Source: Cryptomeria japonica
Taxonomy: Eukaryota; Streptophyta; Pinopsida; Cupressales; Cupressaceae
DNA: 64,000 nt
NCBI RefSeq assembly: GCF_030272615.1
Contig: NC_081411.1
Coordinates: 830,076,160 to 830,140,159, forward strand
Direction: 5' to 3'
Positions within the stretch are counted from its first letter, which is position 1. Every line of letters begins with the position of its first letter. Positions 48,659-58,639 of this stretch are shown one piece after another. Both the position numbers and the translations under genes were made by a program. The notes beneath the pieces were generated by a model that did not search any database, was not told the DNA's origin, and was given only the letters and a program-made list of their open reading frames with translations.

Positions 48659-49884
48659 TGTAGCATCCTAAAATTGCGACACTTGCAATTTCGACTGCAT
48701 TTCGGTCTTCACGATGGCGACGCAACACGCAACCTGAATGGAGACCCCAAAACTTGCTCACGACACTGAAAACTGCATTTTTCATGCACCCTGGCCTGAA
48801 CCTCCTTGCACCCTGCTGCCCTAGGAGGTGGGACCAGAGCGCCCAGCGCCCTGGTCCTCTAGGACCAGGGCGCCCAGTGCCCTGGTCCCTGGGTCCTATT
48901 TTGGGCCCGGTTTCCTAAGTGGTATCGGGTCTTTTCGTTTGCAATTTGGAAAATTACATTCCCTGGTCGGCCTAAGGTCGGGAAAATCAGTCCATTAGCC
49001 CTAATTGACAAGTATATAAATGGCATTTTCCTCTTTCATTCGATATGAGGGAAAAGGCGTGGAAACTATACTCAAGCATGCAGGCATTCAAGCATTCTTT
49101 CAAGCAATTGATCATTTCAAGTCTCCATTCAAGGCTAAGTGTTGCATTCAAGACAAGGATTCAACCATTGAAGAGGAGATCATATACTACATGCTACAAC
49201 ATACAACATACAACATCTAAACCTTCGCATATAAGGATACAAACATCCTTAGAACAAGGTATTAGTACTTGTTTTACAGTCATTTACACTTACAGCTCTT
49301 GCTCATTTCTTGGTTAATTCCAAAACTGGGGTTTGACCTAAAGGCAAACCCCTAATCCCTAACCCCCCAATCGTCTTCACTTTTCTATGTGTAGGTTGCA
49401 GGTACGTGGCTGAAATTGAAGATCTGGAATCCTTGTGCAGAGACGAACAGATCTCCCTTCGTTTCGTGGATTTTTCGGAGGACCGTGGCGCCGGGCGCCA
49501 TCGTCCCGACAACTTTTGCTCAAATTTGCAGGACAGCGCCGTATCGACATTTTACTGCTAATTCCAGGTCCGCAGCTTCATCCTATAACCCGAACTCAGT
49601 TTATAAGCGAATCTTTATGACTTTCTATGCATCCTTAGCTTAATTTCCTTAATCAACATTCTTTACAAAAGAGGGTAGCTTTGCTTTCCAAACCGTTGAA
49701 ATTCATTTAGCATCCAATCTTACATCGTGTGGGATTGAATCTTATGAGTTTCAACCCCTCTTTTGAATGTAAAGTCTTCCCCCTAAGTGAAAACCCATCG
49801 AATCCTAGCGAACCTCCCTTCTCTCTCCTCGGAGTCCGAAGAGGGGAGAGCAACTAGGGTTCGACCGCGATTTTCCACTTTACA
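48659..49884 (+). repeat. element F 3' LTR
   Basis: 1,226 bp, starting 'tgtagcatcctaaaattgcg' and ending 'ttccactttaca'. It differs from the 5' LTR by a few substitutions and by an extra segment of about 30 bases near 48841-48885 that forms a near-perfect palindrome. Confidence 0.95.
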
Positions 49885-50992
49885 CAATGATCCAATCATT
49901 AGAATTATCCATGTGAGAAACTAAAGCTTTCTCATCAGTTGTCTCCTCTTTAATGGATACAAACACAATGTCTTCATTAGCATCACCATTAGATTCCTCA
50001 TCAGTGACACCATCATCAACTACAATAAGACAATTTCTTTTTCATTTTCCTTGTACTTATTGAACTTGTCTCACTTGTACTCATTATCACCATTAGGATA
50101 GTTAGCAGCTATGTGTTCAATCTTGTTGCAAGAAAAACATTTCAAAGGTAATTTACCTCTATATTTACTGGTACCTCTAGGCAACCGCTTGGCCAACAAT
50201 GCTTCAAGCTCGACTAAACTGTCTTCATCATCAATTACTTGATTAGATCTAGATTCATGACAATGACTAACATCTCTTCTTTTCTTCATAGATGGGTGAG
50301 AAAAAGAAGCTCTAAATGTTGATTTAGATTTCTAAATACTACCATCATAACCATTTAGTTCAAAATCAGTAAGCTTACCAATGATGGAGTCAAGGGTTAC
50401 CTTGGTTTTGTCGATATATTTTAGCTCCTGAATGACTGCAACTTGGATAGTATAGACTAGTAGCATGGTTCTCAACACCTTACTAACTACTATGGCATCA
50501 TCCATTTTATCGCCAGCACTCTTAATCATGCCCACTATCTCTTTTATCCTCTGACCATACTATTGGATATTCTCACCTTCATCCATTTGCATGTCATCAA
50601 ACTTCCCTCTTAGACTCTCTTCCTTGGCAATCTTCACATGTTCATCACTACTGTAAATCTCTTCAAGTTTCTTCCATACCTCATGTGTATTCTCCAAACT
50701 ATGAACATCAACATATTCAGCATCAGACAAAGAACTGATAATAGTCTCCAGTGCTAGGTTGTTTTCTTGTTTCTCTTTCTTTTGATCATTAGTCATAGTC
50801 CCACTAGGTGTAACATATTGAGTATTAACATATTCCTAGTATTGATTTCCAAGACTCTTGAAATAAATTTCCATTCTGTCACTCCATATCCTATAGTTTT
50901 CTCTATTAAACTTTGGACCTTCCTTCTTCATCATGATCTACAAGATCTTTACCTCAAGTTGTTAGGCTTAGACCTTAGACGACCTGAGAAGA

Positions 50993-51004
50993 GCTTTGAT
51001 ACCA
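50993..51004 (-). other. element D primer binding site (tRNA-iMet)
   Basis: Minus strand TGGTATCAAAGC, one change from the iMet site, two bases inside the 5' LTR. Confidence 0.85.
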
Positions 51005-51006
51005 AT

Positions 51007-52007
51007 TGATGGTATGGTGAAAGAATAAGGATGTGGACAACTACTAAGAAGGGGGGGGATGAATCAGTAGATAGAAAAACTAATATTAAATTCACCAATC
51101 TTAGAAATAATCTCTCAAGTAAACTTATAACTATCAATGCAATATCTCTGTCAAAATACAACTGTAAAGATAAACCGGTTGATTGTTTACAACAGTAATA
51201 GTAAACAACTTGTAACTCACAAACTTCCAAATAATTTTACTAACTTAAGTAAAAATTCATTTCATATTGTTGTTATTGGTTACCATAACTTATCAAAGTT
51301 AAATCAATAGTTAAGCAATTCAATCATAGAAACATAACCACAAAAACATTCACCACTTGACACAATTTTTTTGACATAGAAACCCAAATGGGAAAAACCA
51401 TAGTGAGATGAGACTCACAAGATAACTATCTGAACTCTTCTGAAGTTCACCCTATTAGGAGCCAAACCTGTTAAATCTTTTACAAAAAGTTTTGTTAAGA
51501 ATAGATCCTATCAAGGACCACCCAATTAAGAGATTGACCATAATGCCTTGTTAGAAGCAATACCTTGTGAGGAGTAACCTTTGTAAAGGATTTAAAATCC
51601 AAGATAATGGAAAACCTTGCTAGAGGATTTGAGTAACACCAATATTGCTTACCTGGTTAGGGGATTTAACTGATGTAATTGTTAGAAAAGGATTTTGTTG
51701 ATCTATTTGAATAGCACTCACTTGCTTGTTCAGATCCTTTTCATGCTCCTACCTGCCTTTACTCAAATTGTAGAGACATCATGATTCGGCAATCACACAC
51801 TCAATTCAACTTTGCCAACACTTAAACTAAAACAACTCATTAACCTTATAAACAAATAAATTAGGTCGGTAACATAATAAAAACCTAATTCTCATAGAGA
51901 TTAAAAACAAGCCGGTTCAAGTATGACTGTTGGATTACATAACATTCTACACAACATTCAAGAAATCCTCAACCTCTCCTTGATCACCACTTCATCGAAC
52001 TTAGTAA
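51007..52007 (-). repeat. element D 5' LTR, truncated
   Basis: Pairs with the 3' LTR (29462-29470 + 36537-37920) up to 'cgaacttagtaact', then the similarity stops, leaving out about 380 bases of the element-sense start. It holds 'aagggggggggatgaatcag'-type sequence near 51046, with T changed to A in the usual GTGAATCA. Confidence 0.85.
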
Positions 52008-52684
52008 CTTGAAATGGTGATTCCTTCTATGGTGAAAACGTCTACATCAATCCTTTTTTTTCAAATGAATTTTTTTCTATAGAAGCTGACATTCAAGGAA
52101 AAGATTCAATACTTGTACCAACTCAAGTTTCTTCACACCAAAAATCATATGAAGGTTGTCATTTGTGGGTTAACTTGTTGCAAACTAGACTATTAGAGGG
52201 ATCTTTAGATAGAAGATATTGGTATGGTTGAGAGTATTCCAAAAGCTACAAATAATGTTCAAGGTTGCATCAATTTGATTCAAGAGAGCCTGAATATTTA
52301 TGATGAGATATGGTTGTTTGGTTCATTGGTCAAAGATATTTCTCATCCTATACATGTTGATCTCCTCAATCTATGAAGCTTACAAGAGTCACATGAATGC
52401 ACATCACTTTTTTGTAGAGGTGCCTATTTATCTTAGCCTATGAATGGTTTTGTATAACAATCTTGGAGAAGTTTGATGTAGGCTTTGCCTACCATGTACA
52501 TATTTAGTTAGAAGTTTTTGTCATGTCTGTCCTATTTTTGGTTTCTGTTTCTCTCTAGTTAGTCCCTTTTGTAGTCTCCTCTGTTTGTGAATCTATTGCC
52601 CAAATGGATAAGGAACTAATCATTTATGAATATTCTAGATTCATTCTACGTCCTTTACGGTCCTTGTCCACAGTCAGAGCTATC
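52008..52684 (+). pseudogene. element E internal ORF, 3' part, and E 3' untranslated region
   Basis: E sequence resumes after D. A frame 'GDSFYGENVYINPFFSNEFF' runs from about 52015 to 52230 and continues with stops ('QKSYEGCHLWVNLL', 'EKFDVGFAYHVHI') to about 52507. It is similar in composition to the part before D, but has no recognised motif. The last 180 bases before the LTR at 52685 are non-coding and, unusually, not purine-rich. Confidence 0.45.
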
Positions 52685-53415
52685 TGTTAGCCCCAATTTG
52701 AACTTTTCAAAATTTAAACTTTTGGTGTCAAAATCCTCATATTGATAAGCTCATGGTAAAAAAAAGCTATAAATGAGGGTTTTCATGTCAACAAGTATAA
52801 TGTATTGACCTTCTCACCTACTTGTCAAAGTAATCTAAATTATCAATCGATGTTATCAAAGAAAGCAAAAATTTTGATGAGACATTGTTTGTAGAAGCTA
52901 TCGGCAAGTTTCTTCACTTTACTTAAACATCGATAAGAGTTATGAAGGGGCATCAAAATTTCATTGAATTTGACAAAACACTGCCAAGCTGATGCAAATT
53001 AATGTTTTGTCCAAGAAATACAAGTCACTAAAAGGGGAATGTTATGTTACATTTAATATCTTCATCGATAAGTTTAGCATCATCAGCAAGTTGGTTATGT
53101 TTTTAAAGATGAAGAGGTATTCAATCTCAAGGCATTATCAGTTTGAAGGATGCCAATCCATTCTCATTCATTAAAGTAGTTATTATAACTTGTACACTGG
53201 CAAGTTGTGAAAGTTGAACAAAATGCCAATGGAGTTGTTGGGAATCGACATGTTTTTGTTAGCAAAGAAGAAGTTGATACATAAGTTAGTTATTATAACT
53301 CACTTATTAAAACTACATTTGAACATCTCAAATGGGAAAAGAATGTAATAAGAAATGATTTTAAGCTAACACCATTGTTAGTTAAAAAAATAAATCCCAC
53401 CAATCTCTACGGTTA

Positions 53416-54228
53416 TGGAAGGCATGCATACACAGTGTGCAAGAAGAGACTTGAGGCTCCTAAATTGTTTCGTAGAATACCTCAAAGAAATATTGCTTCA
53501 CAATGAAATGATCAAGAGATTCATAGAAAATCGATTTGTTGACAAGGCTTTTCATACTTTCAATAATATGCAGTTGGAAGGTGTACAACCAAATTATTTC
53601 ACTATTGAAAATAATGAGAGCACCAAAATAGTGTGTGGAAGTTCATCAAATCATAATTGATAATGGGAAGATGTTATAAGTGCCAAAGATTTGATAGATA
53701 CACATGCATAATGTGGAACCATAGACAAAAAGAACATCTCCAAGGTCTTGTCATCTCAAAGCAATATCACCTAATGAGATGCAATGATTGTGGTTGTTGA
53801 CCAAATATATTTGTTGAAAATTATTTATGAACATCAAAGAAAATGCAATTCAAAGACATGAGGCCAAGTTCTACAAGCTTTGTTAGCATCTTCCCATATT
53901 CAAAAATTAGAATTTTGGAAAGTATCAAAATTGATTCTAAAGATGCATGTAAAACATGGAAAATCACAAATCAAGTGAAATGTTTAGCAAAACATGTAAT
54001 TTCCTAGAAATAAATCATTGCAAGTTGTGCACAAAATGGTGTTTTAAAAAATTCTTCACAAACATTCGAGCAAATGCAATTAACAGAAGTAAATTCGAAG
54101 TCTACAACTTTACTCGAGCATCCTTCATGGTTGTGCAGAATGCGAACTTTAAAATAGGTTGCATCATTCATCAAAGAATAGTGTATGGTCTTGGAATGAA
54201 AATTGTGATATCAGTGCTAGAGTATTGA
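53416..54228 (+). pseudogene. PPR protein gene fragments inside element E 3' LTR
   Basis: Second LTR copy of the PPR fragment. 53415-53660 is open and reads 'MHTQCARRDLRLLNCF' (compare MYAKCGRLEDARRVF), 'MIKRFIENRFVDKAFHTF' and 'MQLEGVQPNYFTI', about one and a half PPR units. Then, in other frames, 'LIDTHA' and 'CGTIDKKNISKV' at 53690-53740 (compare LIDMYAKCGSI), and blocks to 54228 matching those at 26490-26775. Same strand as the element's own transcription, upstream of its TATA box. No function is expected. Confidence 0.75.
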
Positions 54229-54800
54229 GTTGTAAAAGTTTTCAAAGAAATTGGTTTTATTATGTTTCATTTAAAAAATAGTGATCACATTGGTGTGGAA
54301 CACAAATGTCAATTCTTATCATAAATGAGAATATTACAATGAGGAAATGGAAGTTAATTGTCTGTGTTTGAAAGAATGTTGTGGGTGAATGATCATTGTA
54401 CATTAATGATCAAGGTGGTGTTATAGTTGCAAGTGAAGATTAAACAAACAAAAGACATAAAATGCTCAGTGTCACTTGATGAAGTGAGGATTGAGAACTA
54501 CCTGAACAATATCCAAGAACTTGGTCTATTTCCTAACTTGCTAGTTTCAAATTGCCATTTTGTAAAAGTCACTTATGTCACTTGATGTAACTAAAGTTAA
54601 AATTTGGATCTAATGTTTATTAAAGTTAGGTAAATCCTAACTTGTCTTCCAAAGGGTAATTACTCTAAGTGTCCGTTTATGGTAGTTATCCTAAGTAGCT
54701 ATTTAGGTAGTTATTCTAAGTAGTTGTTCTAAGTGATTATCCTAGTTGGTTATGCTAAGTAGTTGCACAAAGTAGTTATGAGGTAGTTATTCAAAAAGCC

Positions 54801-54808
54801 TATAAATA
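54801..54808 (+). promoter_or_regulatory. TATA box in element E 3' LTR
   Basis: 'tataaata', equivalent to 27342-27349. In a 3' LTR it could drive read-out transcription into the sequence to the right. Confidence 0.6.
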
Positions 54809-55509
54809 CAAGGCTTTTTCATTGTAAAGAAAACTCTTACAAAAGGGGAAACTCTGGAGAATTTTGTAGAGAAATTTTTTGAGAACTTTTGGTTTCCACA
54901 TTTTGTACACAAAGCTTTTGGACTTGTATATTTTCAAAATAATAATGAAGAATGCATTGAGTTTGTATGCGTTGAATGTATTCATGATTTATTGTTACTA
55001 ATTTCTTGTATGTTAAATTAGTAATCCCTTTGTGTATTGGTGGAATCTATTGGTCTTGAATTTAATAATCTATGTAACTAACTTGATAAAACATGTCATT
55101 TCCTTGTATCTTGACTTGGCTGTGCTAGTATAGCCTATCTCATCGTATGTTGAGAGTTGTTGTTCTTTTTCATCAACATTGCATATTTTAAACCCATCTT
55201 ATGCTTAAACCCAATTGCAATGGTTATCTATTGTCGAATCTCAGTGTGTATTCATGTGTCTTCCATTGGGGTTTTTGTTATCTACTTTCTTTAGTTTTGC
55301 TTTTTCCTTCATTTATGTACTTTCAGGTTAAAATTACACAAAAATCCCAAAAACCCCCATCATATGAGGGGGCTACCCTTCTCAAACTCAGAGGAAGATT
55401 GTGGCCTCACCACAATCTCTCCAACTGTTTGCATGATTGTCACTACACTTCAAGCAAAAAAGGGTCAATTTTAAGTAAACAATCAGAGTGACAAATCTGT
55501 TTACCAACA

Positions 55510-55881
55510 AGGATAAGGCATTGAATTGATAAAATCCAGTGTTTTCTAGAAAGATAGGTTGCAAAGTTGATATTGGATAAGTTGTCTAATTGATTAAATC
55601 TAATGAGTGCTCTAGCAAGAAAAAATGATCAAGTGCAATGTGATAAGCATATACATTGATAGGATGTAGCACAATGTGATAAACATAAGCACTAGGATAG
55701 AGCCTAATGACTAGCACCCTGGGATAGATATAGGTACCACTACATATGCAAGAGGGGGCTAGCAAAATGATCAAGGGGTTGGGCCTTCAAGTGCTTAGAT
55801 CTCATCGAAGCATGCTAGCTCTGAGGGAGGATCCTCATCACAGCTCTCTTGGATCCATCTTATATGGGTTTTGTATGATGA
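55510..55881. other. sequence between elements E and G
   Basis: Starts with the right AGGAT duplication of E. Contains loose repeats of 'caatgtgataa(g/a)cata' and 'aggat(a/g)...' phrases at 55635-55720. Non-coding; probably the same older repeat as 24774-25225, into which E inserted. Confidence 0.4.
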
Positions 55882-55960
55882 TGTAGACACCTTCGGGTGA
55901 TTTTGTAGCCATATGATAGTTTGACATCATTGTATCATGACATTGATATTTTTGATATAT

Positions 55961-56006
<46 letters not shown>

Positions 56007-57650
56007 GTGCATGGGAAAAAGTGAGACTAAGTATGGAAACCCTAATCCCACTCTCATACACACTCATGGAATACAAAATAGCCTAGGGAGGTAATGCACA
56101 TCAGATACTTATTATGAGAAAGAGAGAGTCATGGATTAACTCTTAGGTTTTCTATTCCTTTTCTATAAATGAGAGAGAGGAATGATGCAAAATGCAACCT
56201 AACCTAGAATGCAAGTAAGCAAGAAAACCCTAATCTGAGAATGCAGATCAAAGAACAATTGATACACTGCTAAAAAGTATAGATCAAAAGGAAAACTAAA
56301 AGGTGCACCTATGTCTAAAATCTTAGCAAAAATGTTCAGGACTAGGGTGCCACACCATTGTCCTGATTCTGCACTTCGAGAGCTACAACTGATAGGAGGG
56401 ATTCTGAAGCTTGCAAACTGTTATTCTGTTAAGTCCTACTGACAAGGGCAGGATCATGGTGCCATACCACTATCTTGGGCTGGATCAGGGTGCCACACCC
56501 TTGTCCTTGGGATTTTTACCAAGATCTGCAACCCAAATCTATCACTATGTGCTCTTCCAGTCTTGAAACTTCCAGTGACGCTCAGATTTGAACCTACACC
56601 TGAAGTGAAAAAAGAGGATTTGGGGTGGCTATATAGGGTTTTTCCTTAGTCTAACCCCTATTTTGGTGACTTCCACCTCCATGAATAGCCAATAATGTAC
56701 TAGAAATGTGTGTGCAAGATCCTAAGAATGAAAGTAAACAACCTAGAGGAACCCTAAAGAGTAAACCCTAATTTCTTATAATTGACAAAGTAGATTCTCT
56801 AAATCCACAATGCAAAGTGATCTAAAGAATGAATATGAATAAAAATGAAGCTTATGCAAAGACATGAAAACAACATGAAACCATACCCAACCCCAAGGGA
56901 GAGGTACAAGCCAATTGTTAGTTGATGATCTCCTATTGTTCTTCTACATCTTCAAAAGCCCCAATTGATAAAATGATGCTTGATGAATATTTGATGGATG
57001 AATGTCGAATGTTGTTGAATACTTCAAAGGTCTATCATTTCACTACAATGAAAGTTCTTATACTCCAAAAACCTATTCTTAGATTCTTAGAAGAAGACCT
57101 CTTCAAATGAAGAAAGACAACTCTTAAGTATGAAACTCTAGATCTTAATTTCACATTTAGGCCAACCTAGGATTTGAATTTCTCGTTGATATTTTTGTGT
57201 TAAGCATTATTATATCATAGGACTGTGCTCCCAAAATTTTGAGAAAAAAATCATAGACCACATGCATTCCCACCACAGTCTGACAAAATTTTCACCAAAT
57301 TTTTGGGGTCATTAGATATGATGATATTAGAGCTCATCCCCAAATTATAGCCAATTTCAAGATGTTTTGATATTAGAAATTGGGCCTAAACGGCCAAAAT
57401 AATACATAATTAGGGTTTATGATTAAATGATTCACTGGAGCACTAATATGAAAAGGGGCACAGTTAGGGTAAAGGGCCCAAATTTATAATATGTAAAGTG
57501 ATGAGACATGACCTTAGATTTAATTAAATTAATTAATTAAATGATTAAAGGGGATTTAGAAATGCAAGATGCAAGATACTTTAAGGTGGGTGCTAACCTA
57601 AGTGTGAGATTGTACCACTCTAAAAAGGGTGTACAATTTACAACACTATA
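55882..57650 (-). repeat. element G 3' LTR
   Basis: About 1.77 kb, inferred from its position beside a polypurine tract at 57651. Element-sense start is 'TATAGTGTTGTAAATTG' (TG changed to TA) and end 'GAAGGTGTCTACA'. A TATA-like 'CCTATATAG' (minus) is at 56629-56637. It includes an (ATACAT)n microsatellite near the low end and 'gggtgccacacc'-type phrases at 56345-56515. The partner LTR lies beyond the window, so the ends are provisional. Confidence 0.6.
55965..56006. repeat. (ATACAT)n microsatellite
   Basis: About six or seven copies of 'atacat' following a short (TA)n run. Confidence 0.9.
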
Positions 57651-57670
57651 TTTAGCCCCCACTTTAGCAG
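57651..57670 (-). promoter_or_regulatory. element G polypurine tract
   Basis: Minus strand 'GCTAAAGTGGGGGCTAAA' immediately before the 3' LTR. These 18 bases are identical to the tract of element F (48641-48658). Confidence 0.75.
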
Positions 57671-58639
57671 TCATATGATACTACATGCATATACAAGATA
57701 AAGTATAGAAAAGGAAACATCATTTGAAAAAGGATAATATCCATAAGTTGTCGGATGAAGCCCCTGACAGTATCTGCAATACACAGTTAGGAACCACATT
57801 CTAAAAAACTACATGTTAGGTCACAAAATTACCTGATTCTTACTAAGGAAGGTGATGAAATTCATAGGTAGCTATATGCCCCCTTTTTTTGACTTTCTTA
57901 TTAGTGAGGTGAAACAGGGTATCATGTTTTCCACAATGAATTATGATAAAGACGTTGATGAAGAAAGTTCACAACAAGGCTTGATTGCTCATCCAAACAC
58001 GTTATGGAAATAATGTAGAGTGAGATGATGAACTCATGATTCTAATGCCACCAACCATGTGAGAATCAGAGCTTCCTAGCTCAAGATATGATAGATTGAA
58101 GAAAAAGTGTAGAAATTAGGGTTTTAACTTAAAAACATAAAGTCAAAAAGTGAACAACACATAAATATGAAAGTGACACCCTCATTTGTCACTTTCTAAC
58201 TTTTGGCACTATTCATTGCAAAGGAGCCCACATACAAGCCATCTTGCCTCGATGCCAATCTGAGTGACCTACACAGATGGAGATCCTATGATAGTCTGTA
58301 CTCGTCGACTGACCACTCGAGGAGGTGAGTTTTCCTTTTGTTGACTACATTTGACTTTTTCATGATTTCGTAGTGTTTAGGATTGATGATGTCATCTCCA
58401 AGACTGGTCTGGGTCCCCTCTTTGGGCACCTAGGGGTCCTAGGGCACCTTGGTCCTCCTAGGATGCCATGGTCCTAGTAGGACACCATGGTCCCAGTAGG
58501 GAACCCTGGTCCCTATTTAGGGCGACCAACAATGACATAGGATTAGACGATGAATGTTATAACTGATAGAATGATTGTGTTGATTAGATGATAGTGATGA
58601 TTAATCGATTGTTGATGATAAATTTCTTTCCATTTTGCA
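57671..58639. other. element G 3' zone, non-coding, with a GGTCC repeat block
   Basis: No coding sequence. At about 58420-58525 a unit like 'aggacaccatggtcc(c/t)agt' is repeated four or five times with variation, next to 'ggtcctagggcacc'. Similar GGTCC/GGACC phrases are in element F's LTRs. Confidence 0.6.

Larger units (their letters stand above)
42128..49884 (+). mobile_element. element F: Gypsy-type LTR element with gag and protease only
   Basis: LTRs 42128-43322 and 48659-49884 are almost identical by eye, apart from one indel of about 30 bases, and are flanked by a perfect CAATG duplication (42123-42127, 49885-49889). A primer site follows the 5' LTR and a clear polypurine tract precedes the 3' LTR. 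The interior has a 1.2 kb leader, a gag-protease frame (44495-47880) and 0.8 kb of non-coding tail. No RT, RNase H or integrase is present and there is no room for them, so F is non-autonomous. It lies within the protease codons of D and is probably among the youngest insertions here. Confidence 0.93.
38232..50934 (-). pseudogene. element D gag-pol polyprotein, Copia type, decayed and twice interrupted
   Basis: From 50934: gag ('KKEGPKFNRENYRIWSDRME') and a knuckle near 50140 that reads 'CFSCNKIEHIAANY', so its last cysteine and the glycine before histidine are lost. After element F comes protease 'DSGCSHHMTSD' near 42105, then integrase 41470-41880 ('LCKECQLGKM'), which stops at 'GDRYF' where a solo LTR sits and resumes with 'MIFTVDFSRMMWVTF' near 40650. 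'IRTDQGREFTSEEF' follows. RT at 39031-39870 has 'MDVKYAFLKG' and 'FVDDLIFGGND'. RNase H runs to 38232, ending 'FEYLRSQLGVVPL'. Several stops and frameshifts add to the two insertions. Confidence 0.88.
29462..52007 (-). mobile_element. element D: Copia LTR retrotransposon nested in E
   Basis: Minus-strand Copia element. Its 3' LTR is 29462-29470 plus 36537-37920 (split by element C) and its 5' LTR is 51007 to about 52007, missing the outer 380 or so bases that the 3' LTR still has. An iMet primer site at 50993-51004 and polypurine tract at 37921 are in place. The gag-pol frame (38232-50934) is itself interrupted by a solo LTR (40686-41508) and element F (42128-49884). Its left flank pentamer is 'gaaag' (29457-29461); the right duplication is gone with the deleted LTR end. 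Confidence 0.88.
25231..55509 (+). mobile_element. element E: giant LTR element with 2.8 kb LTRs and unrecognised cargo
   Basis: 5' LTR 25231-28048, 3' LTR 52685-55509, and a perfect AGGAT duplication outside. Orientation is + because a primer site follows the left LTR and a TATA box lies in + sense in both LTRs. Without the nested element D complex (29462 to about 52007), E is about 7.7 kb, of which roughly 2.1 kb is interior. That interior holds one decayed ORF without gag, protease, RT or integrase motifs, so E has the layout of a large retrotransposon derivative (LARD) needing a helper. No purine-rich tract is visible just before the 3' LTR, which is odd. Confidence 0.9.
52685..55509 (+). 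repeat. element E 3' LTR
   Basis: About 2,825 bp, starting 'tgttagccccaatttgaac' and ending 'ctgtttaccaaca'. Copy of 25231-28048, with many scattered substitutions between the two, so the insertion is old. Confidence 0.92.
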
